Source of the DNA: a virus
Reading direction: 5' to 3' (one strand)
Length of the DNA stretch: 20,848 nt
Virus record (IMG/VR): IMGVR_UViG_3300042451_002067
Span: 1 to 20,848 of that record
Shown: piece after piece, positions 1 through 6,634 of the stretch
Layout: the number at the start of each line of letters is the position of its first letter
Position numbering within the stretch: the stretch's first letter is position 1
Position numbers and translations under genes: made by a program
Notes under the pieces: generated by a model
What the model saw: the letters and a program-made list of their open reading frames with translations, nothing else
Database searches by the model: none
Told to the model about the DNA's origin: nothing

Positions 1-1
1 T

Positions 2-499
2 GTCAGCGCTTTCTCTGATTACCTTATGGGGATTTACGCCCCTAAGCCTGAAGAAGAGCCTGACACTATCCCTATCGTAATGATGGAAAAACCAATGACA
101 GAAGAAACTACTACATATAGCGCTGCTGATATTCAACAGCTTATTAAGGAAGAACGCGACAAAGCGACTGCAAATATTCGCAAATTTGGGATATACAAAG
201 ATCGAGCGATCGCACTTAACCAAGCTGGCAAACTTAGCGCCGCTAAGTACAAAGCCACTTTTGAAGGTGCTGACGCTTTTGAAAGAAATGAATCAGCGAT
301 CGCTAATGGCGCTCTTGAAGATTTTCTCAACTATGTGGATGAAAATATCACGCCCGATCCTCGGTTAGCTCCTTCAGTTTATGGCGCGACACCGTTGGTT
401 AATCAGGATGTGCCTAAGCGTCCTGACACCAAAGACAACCTTGTAGATGACGTGGCTAAGGCTACGGCTGCAAAATACAAACGTAAATACGGAGCTTAA
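2..499 (+). CDS. C-terminal part of phage scaffold (probably protease-scaffold) protein, 5' truncated
   Basis: The frame is open from the first bases of the window, so the gene very likely starts outside it. The first in-frame Met is at base 26 and has no ribosome binding site, which argues against a start there. The visible part is about 165 residues, charged and Lys/Glu/Ala rich, with a predicted long helix beginning near IQQLIKEERDKATANIRKFG and a basic tail ending KYKRKYGA. A helical, charged protein directly before a decoration protein and the major capsid protein is the usual place of the assembly scaffold. In Mu-like phages the scaffold is the C-terminal part of a protease fusion (gpI/gpZ). 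That assignment is inferred from position and composition; no catalytic protease motif is visible in the piece present. A GGAG just before its stop serves the next gene. Confidence 0.6.
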   Translation, partial: VSAFSDYLMGIYAPKPEEEPDTIPIVMMEKPMTEETTTYSAADIQQLIKEERDKATANIRKFGIYKDRAIALNQAGKLSAAKYKATFEGADAFERNESAIANGALEDFLNYVDENITPDPRLAPSVYGATPLVNQDVPKRPDTKDNLVDDVAKATAAKYKRKYGA

Positions 500-504
500 A
501 CTCA

Positions 505-1410
505 ATGGCTACCTCAGTAGTAACTCAAACTTTTAACGCCTCGACTGACCAAGATATTGCAGTTTTGGCAACCAATAAATATAAGGCGGCTTTGTCTCGC
601 ACCGTTGATTTAAGCTTTTTGCAGCCTGATTCAGAAGGGTTCAAATCAATTAAAGCCGGCTCTATTTTCTGCGATATTCCCGCTTCTGATTTTGTGCGGG
701 TTTTGCCTCTAACCAGAGTAGCGGCGGCGCTTACTACCAGCGATAGTACTGTCACTGTTGCGGATGCGAAGATCTTCAAAAATGCTGAAGCCTTAGTCAT
801 TGCGAGACCATATAGCACCCTTTCTTTTGCAGGAACCGTAGCAACGGGGAACACAATTACCCTTACTCTGCAAGGGCAAGCTCTGACTTATACCCTAGTA
901 GCTGGTGATACGAACGCAACTATTACCGCTACCTCATTCGCTGCGTTCATCAACGCAGGTGTAGCTAGTGACAAGGTATTAGCGATCGCATCAGGTGCGG
1001 TTGTCTACTTCTACTCTAAAACTGGCTTACCCTACACATTCGCTACAAGCGTTACAGGAGGTGGTGTTACTTCTACAGCATCGGCGGCTGTCATGCAAGA
1101 GAACGTTGCAATTCAATCTATCCATGCATCAACCGCGATCAACCCTACAACCAATGTGATCACCTTGGCTGGTAGCAGTGCAGTAAACCAGCCAATCGGA
1201 GCGCCGATCGGTGTAGCGGTTAAGCCTAGCGCGATCTTAGGCTTATCGGTTGAGAAGCGCTTGATTGCAAGCACACAAGCTTTACAGAGAGCGCTATCCA
1301 ATGATGTGAATATCTACGATGAAGCGGATATTTACACTTCTTTAATCCCTTATTGGGATGAGGCGATCGCCTTGGCGCTTCCTAAAATCACATCTGTAGC
1401 AAGGGGATAA
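505..1410 (+). CDS. phage head decoration / structural protein with inserted beta-domain
   Basis: This 301-residue protein lies between the scaffold and the major capsid gene, where tailed phages usually encode a head decoration or stabilisation protein. GGAG (491-494) sits 10 bases before the ATG. The N-terminal third (about 1-100) and the C-terminal third (about 205-301, ending in a helical stretch with ALPKITSVARG) look like one chain. Between them, about residues 105-195, is a Thr/Val/Gly-rich segment of the form T-I-T-L-T-L-Q-G-Q-A-L-T-Y-T-L-V-A-G-D-T. I recognise this as a recurrent beta-sandwich add-on domain of phage structural proteins. No membrane segment or signal peptide is visible. 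The structural role is well supported by position, but the exact family is not. Confidence 0.6.
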   Translation: MATSVVTQTFNASTDQDIAVLATNKYKAALSRTVDLSFLQPDSEGFKSIKAGSIFCDIPASDFVRVLPLTRVAAALTTSDSTVTVADAKIFKNAEALVIARPYSTLSFAGTVATGNTITLTLQGQALTYTLVAGDTNATITATSFAAFINAGVASDKVLAIASGAVVYFYSKTGLPYTFATSVTGGGVTSTASAAVMQENVAIQSIHASTAINPTTNVITLAGSSAVNQPIGAPIGVAVKPSAILGLSVEKRLIASTQALQRALSNDVNIYDEADIYTSLIPYWDEAIALALPKITSVARG

Positions 1411-1415
1411 ATTAA

Positions 1416-2558
1416 ATGACTGGTGAAATTCTCGAATATTTGAATCGCCAAGATATTGCGAACTCTATTCGCGTCTTGGTTGATCAAACCAATTATTTGC
1501 TTATGAATGATGAAGCGATTCCCGTATTAGATCGGGTTATCGCTCCTAAATTCTATGCAGATACCAATTTGCTGTTAAATCGCATCAAACACCATAGACC
1601 AACTGTTGGTACATTGGTATCGAAAGATGCTGAGATCCCCCCTAGCCGCCCTCGTATGACCTTGACTGAGGACATACTAAAGGATTCGCGAATCGGGAAA
1701 AAGCTGCAATACGGCTCTGAAACTTTAGCGATGCTTCGCAAGCTAAATATGATGAGCGGTACTAATGCGATCGCCTTTGCAGAAGTGGTTAAAGAACATT
1801 TCTTTGGTGAGATTAGCGGTCTAGTCCCTGCTATCCAAGATAAAGCCCGTTTGCTATCTACTCAAATCGCCCTCACAGGGGCTTGCACTTTCTCCGACCC
1901 GATCAGCAAAGTCGAGTTTTCAGTAAGCTATACCACTGTCGCAAGCCACATGCCAGCGGCGCTTACTGGTAACGCTCGATGGAATCAGCCTACAAATGCA
2001 TCATGTGTCCCCTTAGATAATTTGCGCGATCACGCTGAAATCGTCTATTACGATGCGGCTGGCGGTAATGATAACTTAGGAAGATTCCCTGATTATGTGT
2101 TCATGAATCGCGTGAACTTGCGACGGGTTGCTGATAGCAACCAGGGCAAAACAGCATATTTGCTAAAAAATGGTGTAGGTACTACCTCGCAAGATCTAAC
2201 GACTGTTCATGTCCCTGACCAAGCAATCAAGGATATCATCGGCGAACGGGTTAACCCTCGCCGCCCTGCAACAGTCGTTGAGATTGATGCAATGATCAGC
2301 GAAGAGCAAGCAGATGGAACTATTACGGATAAGTTCTTGATGGATGTAAACGGCTCAACCGATTACTATTTCTTTGCTTGGGATGGCTACATTGAGAGAG
2401 CTTTCGTGCCTTGCGAAGAAGATGGCACAAGCGGGATCTTTATCGTGTCAGGTGAACAAACTAACGATATCCCGTTCAAGACTTGGACAACAGCCGTGGC
2501 TAACTATATGCCCATCGTGCTAGATCCTCGCCAAATCTGCGCCCGAAAAGTCGTTTAG
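1416..2558 (+). CDS. phage major capsid protein (lambda gpE-like)
   Basis: This 380-residue protein forms the icosahedral shell. The sequence fits the major capsid protein E family (HK97 fold). It has an N-terminal helix followed by the E-loop-like region (residues about 55-90, with PTVGTLVSKDAEIPPSRPRM), a long central helix (about 100-150), and the stretch GNARWNQPTNASCVPLDNLR followed by a segment ending FPDYVFMNRVNLRRV. That combination is typical of gpE-like proteins. The C-terminal half carries an acidic loop and a predicted beta-rich axial domain. The ATG has AAGGGGAT about 8 bases upstream and lies 5 bases after the preceding stop, so the gene is co-transcribed with scaffold and decoration genes. 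A strong hairpin terminator follows about 50 bases downstream and should separate this highly expressed block from what follows. Confidence 0.78.
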   Translation: MTGEILEYLNRQDIANSIRVLVDQTNYLLMNDEAIPVLDRVIAPKFYADTNLLLNRIKHHRPTVGTLVSKDAEIPPSRPRMTLTEDILKDSRIGKKLQYGSETLAMLRKLNMMSGTNAIAFAEVVKEHFFGEISGLVPAIQDKARLLSTQIALTGACTFSDPISKVEFSVSYTTVASHMPAALTGNARWNQPTNASCVPLDNLRDHAEIVYYDAAGGNDNLGRFPDYVFMNRVNLRRVADSNQGKTAYLLKNGVGTTSQDLTTVHVPDQAIKDIIGERVNPRRPATVVEIDAMISEEQADGTITDKFLMDVNGSTDYYFFAWDGYIERAFVPCEEDGTSGIFIVSGEQTNDIPFKTWTTAVANYMPIVLDPRQICARKVV

Positions 2559-2612
2559 AATATAGGCATAGCAAGGTTAAACTCTATCTTTAGCGTTGAG
2601 TCAGCCCTTGCT

Positions 2613-2650
2613 AAAAAGCCCATTTTGTTACTCAACAAAATGGGCTTTTT
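2613..2650. terminator. bidirectional intrinsic terminator after capsid gene
   Basis: Perfect 17-bp inverted repeat (2613-2629 with 2634-2650) around a 4-base loop. It has an A run at its left end and a T run at its right end, so it can act on both strands. It separates the capsid gene from the convergent small minus-strand gene that stops at 2653. Confidence 0.88.
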
Positions 2651-2652
2651 GA

Positions 2653-2844
2653 TTATTTACGGATGTTCTCGAAAGCAATTTTTTTAATTTGTTGAGCTTC
2701 TTCAAAAGCTCGCTTTTCAGCAAACCATCTAAACTTTGAGTGTTCACCTTTTAAAGATTTTAAATGTTTATCAGCAAGCGATCGCTCAAAAATAATTGAT
2801 TCTTGCCTAAGCGCTTTTTGGAACGACTCATACTCATTACTCAT
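2653..2844 (-). CDS. small charged hypothetical protein (63 aa)
   Basis: The longer open frame to 3045 is an antisense shadow of the next plus gene. The real start is the ATG at 2844, preceded on the minus strand by GGAGGTGATT, one of the strongest Shine-Dalgarno sequences in the window. The product of 63 residues is highly charged and mostly helical (ends AQQIKKIAFENIRK), with no membrane segment and no motif I recognise. It stops 3 bases from the bidirectional terminator and its ribosome binding site lies only a few bases from the divergent plus-strand start at 2861. An accessory or regulatory gene inserted in the late operon is the best guess from context. The function is unknown. Confidence 0.7.
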   Translation of the reverse strand: MSNEYESFQKALRQESIIFERSLADKHLKSLKGEHSKFRWFAEKRAFEEAQQIKKIAFENIRK

Positions 2845-2847
2845 AAT
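2818..2847 (+). promoter_or_regulatory. possible promoter for gp36-like gene
   Basis: TTGGAA (2818-2823), an 18-base spacer and CATAAT (2842-2847) precede the ATG at 2861. The predicted transcript would have a leader of only a few bases, which fits the lack of a ribosome binding site on this strand. The strong terminator upstream makes a new promoter here necessary or at least useful. The -35 match is only 4/6. Confidence 0.3.
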
Positions 2848-2860
2848 CACCTCCAAACTC

Positions 2861-3316
2861 ATGACACTACAATTTACAACATTAGCAGCTATCAACACTC
2901 GACTAAAACAACGGCTCCAAATGGGCGGTACACAAGCTGCTTTTGGGAAAGCTGTAATTTCTGATTCTGACACTGAGCAGATCGCTTGCCAAGTCGAAGG
3001 GCGCGTGAGAATGCGCCTCAAATCTAAGTACCAATTGCCTCTCAAGTTGACCGATACCGACGCTCAAAAAGCACTGGCTAGCATTGTCGAGAAACTTACG
3101 ATTTGCGATATTCTCGCGCCGAATTTCACAGGTATGGAGCCAAGCGATGAGGGCGGTTATATTCGCTCTGAGTTCTGTATGCAAGGGCAAAAAGAATTAG
3201 ATGAGCTTATGGCTAGCTATATTGATGGGGAAGTGGCGATCGGTGTGAGTATTGGTGCTACTAATCGCGCTCCTGTAGTTGGGATGCGAACTGGTGGGAC
3301 TAGGATTGATTTTTAA
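2861..3316 (+). CDS. head-tail connector protein, Mu gp36-like (DUF1320 type)
   Basis: This 151-residue protein shows the pattern of the Mu gp36/DUF1320 connector family: a helical region ending VRMRLKSKYQLPL, then DAQKALASIVEKLTICDILA. In the family the equivalent sequence is a helix, then RY-x-LPL, then a second helix that ends in an aromatic or small-residue stretch. Such proteins join the portal vertex to the tail during head completion. The length fits the family (about 130-150). No Shine-Dalgarno sequence precedes the ATG, because the upstream bases are the complement of the minus gene's GGAGGTGA. Initiation may be on a very short leader. The Mu F-like and G-like genes nearby support the head-completion role. 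Confidence 0.65.
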   Translation: MTLQFTTLAAINTRLKQRLQMGGTQAAFGKAVISDSDTEQIACQVEGRVRMRLKSKYQLPLKLTDTDAQKALASIVEKLTICDILAPNFTGMEPSDEGGYIRSEFCMQGQKELDELMASYIDGEVAIGVSIGATNRAPVVGMRTGGTRIDF

Positions 3317-3317
3317 T

Positions 3318-3346
3318 TTGACAAAATCGATCGCGTACAATATAGG
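3318..3346 (+). promoter_or_regulatory. predicted sigma70-type promoter before the gpF-like gene
   Basis: A perfect TTGACA (3318-3323), an exact 17-base spacer and TATAGG (3341-3346, 4/6) begin one base after the stop of the gp36-like gene. The predicted transcript starts near 3353, 16 bases before the gpF-like ATG. Confidence 0.5.
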
Positions 3347-3368
3347 AATATCTACCAGCGATCGCACC

Positions 3369-4289
3369 ATGACTAGCGCTCTATTTGATTCAGTTTTCGG
3401 CACTTTCCGATATAGCGATGCGCCCGATCTCATGCCTGTCTCTGAAATTATTGGCAGCATGGACGCGATAGAGTTGGCAACGCTGAAAGCTATGAATGAT
3501 GCGACGCGATCGGCGGTCAAGAGGTTAAAGAAAGAGGCACAGGGGAAATCGTTAAGCGAGATATCTAAACTTAATTGGGATCTAGCTCCTGACATTGCCG
3601 AAACTTTAAATGTGACTTGGGATAAAGGCTATAAGTCTGGAAGTAAAGACGCGATCAAGGAACTTCGCGCCGCTATCCCACAAAAGTATAATTCTGCTCA
3701 GTATGCAAAAGTAGCGGATCTGATCAAAAAGATATTTGACCTCAAGCCGTTCTCTGCTTTTGATAGCGGTCGTCCCAAGGCATCGGTCAAAGCTATTCTC
3801 TCCCGCAATTTGAAGATCGCAGGGGATTACTCCAAAGAACTACTAGAACGGGTTAAGAATAATCTCTCGCAGAGCATGATCGTGCAACCTGATACGGGCT
3901 ATCCAATGCCGCCCAAACAGGTAAATGCTTTAATCCAAGATACTCTAAACGTGAGTCAGGCACGCGCCGCCACGATATCTCGGACTGAAACCACTAACGC
4001 TTATTCTCAGTCGAGGGTTGAGACTTTCAAGCAGTCGAGTCTCGCAACTCACTGTAGGTTTTTGGCGATCGCTGATGATCGCGTGACGGATATCTGTCGC
4101 ACTCGCAACGGGATTGTATTCCCGATTAGCGACGCTGACAAATATAGACCCGCACTTCACTTTAATTGCAGAAGTACGATAAGCGTTTTGCTCCCTAAAA
4201 TTAATCCCGCGCATCAGAAGATGGTCGATGATCCTAATCTTGATCCTAATAATCGCGTATTAGCGCCGCTACAAAAAGGATGGCGGTAA
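3369..4289 (+). CDS. Mu gpF-like minor head / head morphogenesis protein
   Basis: This 306-residue protein belongs to the phage Mu gpF-like (SPP1 gp7-like) head morphogenesis family. Minor head proteins of this kind enter the procapsid with the portal and are ejected or retained near the vertex. The C-terminal signature is clear: ISRTETTNAYSQSRVETFKQ, then DDRVTDICRTRNGIVF, then RPALHFNCRSTISVL. These correspond to the family's R-T-E, D-x-R-x-C and H-x-N-C-R-S/C motifs. The open frame extends upstream to 3279, but that part overlaps the previous gene and the promoter at 3318, so I chose the ATG at 3369. No clear ribosome binding site precedes it. In Mu-like phages this gene normally follows the portal gene, but here the portal lies 13 kb downstream. 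Confidence 0.75.
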   Translation: MTSALFDSVFGTFRYSDAPDLMPVSEIIGSMDAIELATLKAMNDATRSAVKRLKKEAQGKSLSEISKLNWDLAPDIAETLNVTWDKGYKSGSKDAIKELRAAIPQKYNSAQYAKVADLIKKIFDLKPFSAFDSGRPKASVKAILSRNLKIAGDYSKELLERVKNNLSQSMIVQPDTGYPMPPKQVNALIQDTLNVSQARAATISRTETTNAYSQSRVETFKQSSLATHCRFLAIADDRVTDICRTRNGIVFPISDADKYRPALHFNCRSTISVLLPKINPAHQKMVDDPNLDPNNRVLAPLQKGWR

Positions 4290-4338
4290 ATATCTATTAA
4301 TCAAATTATCTTTATTGTGTGCAATAAAGAGGTAGACC

Positions 4339-4494
4339 ATGCAAGATTTTGACATTACAAAAATGTTACCAAGGGCGGAAAATAAAACAAAATCTCGGAT
4401 TTATAATCCTTTCCCAGTTGATACAACTCGTTTCACTAAGGAGGCAATTCGCAAGCATTATCCAGAGTTAGAGCATAAATTGATTCGAGATTAG
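4339..4494 (+). CDS. small hypothetical protein (51 aa)
   Basis: A short open frame with a good ribosome binding site, AAAGAGG, six bases before the ATG. The 51-residue product begins MQDFDITKMLPRAENKTKSR and is polar and basic, with no membrane segment or recognised motif. The bases just before it (4310-4329) form a 7-bp hairpin CTTTATT/AATAAAG whose 3' arm runs into the ribosome binding site, so initiation could be dampened by RNA folding. It lies between the gpF-like gene and a small membrane protein. Function unknown. Reality is supported by the ribosome binding site and by filling an otherwise empty gap. Confidence 0.55.
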   Translation: MQDFDITKMLPRAENKTKSRIYNPFPVDTTRFTKEAIRKHYPELEHKLIRD

Positions 4495-4507
4495 TAATTT
4501 TCTGCTA

Positions 4508-4523
4508 CCGTAATTAATTACGG
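4508..4523. promoter_or_regulatory. 16-bp perfect palindrome upstream of the small membrane protein
   Basis: CCGTAATTAATTACGG is a perfect palindrome ending about 18 bases before the ATG at 4542. It could be an operator for a dimeric regulator or a small RNA hairpin ahead of the ribosome binding site. There is no T run, so it is unlikely to be a terminator. Confidence 0.3.
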
Positions 4524-4541
4524 AGACACCACAAAAATATC

Positions 4542-4745
4542 ATGAGCAAAAAAGCCATCCTCATTACCGCGATCGCATTAGCAGCCACAGGCGCGATCGC
4601 CGCTACAATCTACTTTGCAACACGCCCCAAACCCGTATCAGGCTGCGATATTTTGCTTACTAAAATGCTTGAGGCAAAAACTCAAGACGAGAGCGATTTT
4701 GCTGAGAAGCGATGGATTGATACCTGTGTCACCAAGGGATCTTAA
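4542..4745 (+). CDS. small single-span membrane protein (67 aa)
   Basis: The product has a short basic N-terminus (MSKK), a hydrophobic segment over residues about 5-26 (AILITAIALAATGAIAATIY), then a polar tail with two cysteines (CDILL and DTC). The basic start and hydrophobic core fit an inner-membrane anchor or an uncleaved signal sequence, with the tail on the outer side. In a phage late region such a protein could be a spanin- or holin-type lysis accessory, or a moron altering the host envelope, but no motif decides this. Two HIP1 octamers fall inside the membrane segment codons. The only GGAG-like site is about 16 bases upstream, a weak ribosome binding site. The next gene starts 3 bases after its stop. 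Confidence 0.55.
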   Translation: MSKKAILITAIALAATGAIAATIYFATRPKPVSGCDILLTKMLEAKTQDESDFAEKRWIDTCVTKGS

Positions 4746-4748
4746 ATA

Positions 4749-5006
4749 ATGAGTTTAAAATATTTTGATGAGCTTGTAGACTTTTCCGATTTTCAAGCGT
4801 TGCGGTTGCTGTTTATCCATAAACTTAAGATTGAAGTTTATGGACAACCCATGACGAAAAAAGGAGAAAGCACAAAAGTTAGCCTTGATATTTATGATCT
4901 TAAGGGCAATTTTTTAAAAAGTTTTATAATCCCTGATAACCCGACAACTGAAGCAATGCGATCGCTAGTTGAGCAGCTTAACAGATTAGCTACCAATCAA
5001 CTTTAA
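4749..5006 (+). CDS. hypothetical protein (85 aa)
   Basis: An 85-residue, probably soluble protein with mixed alpha/beta character, running from an N-terminal aromatic-rich stretch (YFDELVDFSDFQALRLLF) to a C-terminal helix (EAMRSLVEQLNRLATNQL). No motif is recognised. It starts 3 bases after the small membrane protein and shares its transcript; AAGGGA lies about 9 bases upstream of the ATG. Its 3' end overlaps the convergent minus-strand frame 4990-5193 by 17 bases, so if both are real they share the last codons on opposite strands. Function unknown. Confidence 0.5.
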   Translation: MSLKYFDELVDFSDFQALRLLFIHKLKIEVYGQPMTKKGESTKVSLDIYDLKGNFLKSFIIPDNPTTEAMRSLVEQLNRLATNQL

Positions 5007-5193
5007 CGAGATTCCCCCCTGCTACCCATCGAGGCGATGACTCTCTCTCGTACTGGACTAATACTTGAAACTGTCCCCCGCTTGCTGGCTTTTTAATTTC
5101 TTCGCTGACAATTTCGCCGATCATCGTTGCGCGATCGCGTGAAATGTAATTGGCTTTTACTTTAGTATGTAGAGAGACATCGGAGAGCTTCAT
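4990..5193 (-). CDS. hypothetical protein (67 aa), antisense to gene ends on both sides
   Basis: A minus-strand frame of 67 residues with balanced composition, unlike a shadow frame: MKLSDVSLHTKVKANYISRD, then TMIGEIVSEEIKK, and an ending GGNLVKVDW. It looks like a small beta-rich domain. No separate plus-strand gene covers the region 5007-5194, which supports it being coding. Its ATG (5193-5191) is one base away from the divergent ATG of the gpG-like gene at 5195, and the gpG-like gene's GGAGAG lies inside its first codons. It has no clear ribosome binding site or promoter of its own. A longer frame to 5283 overlaps the neighbour and is rejected. Function unknown. Confidence 0.5.
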   Translation of the reverse strand: MKLSDVSLHTKVKANYISRDRATMIGEIVSEEIKKPASGGQFQVLVQYERESSPRWVAGGNLVKVDW

Positions 5194-5194
5194 A

Positions 5195-5683
5195 ATGTCG
5201 CGATTTATCAGTATTGACTTTTCGGCTATAGATAATATTTTATCTGAATTGCAAGGCATAAGCGATCGCGCATCAGATCTCAAACCTGTCGCCAGCCTTG
5301 TCGCGCTCGTAATTAGCAGCTATACCGATGACGTTTTTGCAAATGCACCCCGCACGGAATCAGGCGGCATTGCATCCAATGGCTTCTTTTGGGATAGGCT
5401 AAGCGAACCAACATTAAATGCAGAGAATGGAAGGCGGCGTAATGGTCAAATAATGCGAAAAACAGGGGCGTTACTGAACTCACTTCAATCTAGCTCGACT
5501 ACTACTTTTTCGCCGCGAAGCGCCGCTAATTTCTTCCAAGCTGGCAGCGATTTTATTAAATTTGGTACAAACTTGCCGCAAGGATTTAACAATACCAAGC
5601 GCCCCTTTCTAGCTCACACGGATTCGCTTAGTGCGTTGGTTGAGAAGGCGATAGAAAATTATATTTTGACTGGTGAGACTTAA
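5195..5683 (+). CDS. phage virion morphogenesis protein, Mu gpG-like
   Basis: This 162-residue protein resembles the Mu gpG / phage virion morphogenesis family, which acts at the head-tail joining stage. The diagnostic run is W-x-x-L (FFWDRLSEPTL), then basic residues and the segment QIMRKTGALLNSLQSS, then a FGTN element and the final KRPFLAHTDSLSALVEKAI. In the family these correspond to W..L...T, the I/L-x-x-T-G-x-L-x-x-S motif and the RPFL motif. The ATG at 5195 is preceded by GGAGAG with a 7-base spacer, so the upstream part of the frame (from 5150) is not used. The neighbours (gp36-like, F-like) agree with a head-completion role. Confidence 0.68.
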   Translation: MSRFISIDFSAIDNILSELQGISDRASDLKPVASLVALVISSYTDDVFANAPRTESGGIASNGFFWDRLSEPTLNAENGRRRNGQIMRKTGALLNSLQSSSTTTFSPRSAANFFQAGSDFIKFGTNLPQGFNNTKRPFLAHTDSLSALVEKAIENYILTGET

Positions 5684-5684
5684 A

Positions 5685-5709
5685 TCCAAGAGGCGGGAAT
5701 CGAACCCGC
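5685..5709 (-). pseudogene. tRNA 3'-end remnant (T arm and acceptor strand only)
   Basis: On the minus strand, three bases after the end of the complete tRNA, there is a second T arm, GCGGG-TTCGATT-CCCGC with a perfect 5-bp stem, followed by a 7-base acceptor strand CTCTTGG and a discriminator A. No matching 5' half (CCAAGAG) is present nearby. It is therefore a fragment, possibly left by recombination at a tRNA 3' end. Confidence 0.5.
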
Positions 5710-5712
5710 AAA

Positions 5713-5786
5713 TCCGAAAGGCAGGACTCGAACCTGCTACCTAGTGGTAATGAACCACTGCGCTTACCTCTTGCGCCACATTTCGG
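5713..5786 (-). tRNA. tRNA with CAU anticodon (Met type), slightly irregular
   Basis: A 74-base minus-strand cloverleaf. The acceptor strands CCGAAAT/CTTTCGG pair in six of seven positions, followed by discriminator A. The D stem is GCGC/GCGC, the anticodon stem AGTGG/CCACT has the loop TTCATTA (anticodon CAT at 5752-5750), the variable loop is 5 bases, and the T arm is GCAGG-TTCGAGT-CCTGC. Oddities are a mismatch at the last acceptor pair, three bases instead of two between acceptor and D stem, no base between D and anticodon stems, and U rather than A at position 37. No CCA is encoded. A CAU anticodon could be elongator or initiator Met, or Ile after lysidine modification; I cannot choose. 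It lies between two plus-strand head/tail genes. Confidence 0.62.
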
Positions 5787-5844
5787 TTATAGATGGCGAG
5801 CTCTATGCGCGATCGCTAAAATTCAATATATCATAAAAATAAAA

Positions 5845-6291
5845 ATGCCAGCACCAATTGACTCCCACCTAGAGAGCCTAGGGACATATATCAAAGAACG
5901 CCTCAATGAAGCAGGGGCGGCGTTAGATACTGCGATCGCCGTGGTAGAAGATGTCAGCTATTTAGGCGATTTTAACTCTACCGATAAGTTCCCCCTGCTA
6001 TTGATATATCGCACAGGGGGAAAAGGCTATGGAGGCGATCGCCGTGAATTTTGGGAGATTGTATATCTGCTCTCAAATTATGGCGATGTGTATGATGTGC
6101 CAAGGGTATTAGCTTGGGTATTTGAAGAGCATAATGAATCAAATATCATCAATCTGCTCGTTAACTATTTCTCTCAAACTCAATGCAATGGGTTAAAGCT
6201 TGATGTAAATTCTCTTGATTGGAATTATCTGTACCGTACTGCGATCGGTAATAGTGCGGGTGGGCGGCTTAAATTTACTCTTTCAGCTTAA
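5845..6291 (+). CDS. probable tail terminator / tail completion protein
   Basis: This 148-residue protein starts MPAPIDSHLESLGTYIKERL, with an N-terminal helix followed by alternating strands and helices (FPLLLIYRTGGKGYGGDRRE, then FWEIVYLLSNYGDVYDV) and a C-terminal strand ending GGRLKFTLSA. Size, fold pattern and position just after the gpG-like gene and before the tail tube resemble tail terminator or tail completion proteins, which cap the tail and bind the head connector. This is inferred from order and predicted secondary structure; no decisive motif is visible. The ATG follows an A-rich stretch with no real Shine-Dalgarno sequence. The region just upstream holds the tRNA on the other strand. 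Confidence 0.45.
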   Translation: MPAPIDSHLESLGTYIKERLNEAGAALDTAIAVVEDVSYLGDFNSTDKFPLLLIYRTGGKGYGGDRREFWEIVYLLSNYGDVYDVPRVLAWVFEEHNESNIINLLVNYFSQTQCNGLKLDVNSLDWNYLYRTAIGNSAGGRLKFTLSA

Positions 6292-6295
6292 AACA

Positions 6296-6634
6296 ATGGA
6301 CTTTTTAGTATTAATTTCTCAAGATGAAGATGGCATTTTCTGCGCCTCAGTGCCTAGCCTTATCGGGTGCGTAAGTCAGGGTGAGACTAAGGATGATGCG
6401 ATCGCTAATATTAAAGAGGCGATCGCGTTGCATATTCAACCAGGAGCAAAAGGTCAAATTTTAATAGAGTGGGATCATGAGGTAAATCTTTACTCTGCTA
6501 CTTGCAACGAGCTAAATTATCTCTCTTCCTTTGGCGATACCCGTCAACAAGCGATTATCAATCTCAAGGATGCTGCATCGCTTATGTTTGAAGACTCGGA
6601 CTTGATAGAGGTCGTGAGTATCGACTTAGCCTGA
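6296..6634 (+). CDS. HicB-like protein with two tandem HicB-type units, no HicA partner
   Basis: The 112-residue product begins with a typical HicB-fold sequence (residues 2-47), with an N-terminal strand, then DEDGIFCASVPSLIGCVSQG, then ETKDDAIANIKEAIALHI. HicB proteins are antitoxins of HicA mRNA-interferase toxins, or stand-alone regulators. Usually a ribbon-helix-helix or helix-turn-helix domain follows. Here the second half (residues about 61-98) repeats the same pattern in weaker form, including LSSFGDTRQQAIINLKDAAS, which looks like an internal duplication. No small HicA-like frame lies on either side. I chose the ATG at 6296 because the longer frame overlaps the preceding gene. There is no clear ribosome binding site, and it may be translated by coupling to the gene ending 4 bases upstream. 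Confidence 0.6.
   Translation: MDFLVLISQDEDGIFCASVPSLIGCVSQGETKDDAIANIKEAIALHIQPGAKGQILIEWDHEVNLYSATCNELNYLSSFGDTRQQAIINLKDAASLMFEDSDLIEVVSIDLA

Noticed and set aside
2845-3045. Upstream extension of the minus-strand gene at 2653-2844
   Set aside because: It is antisense to the gp36-like gene, whose protein pattern is recognisable. GGAGGTGATT right before the ATG at 2844 fixes the shorter start.
6296-6634. Complete HicAB toxin-antitoxin pair
   Set aside because: No HicA-like small basic frame is found on either strand beside the HicB-like gene.
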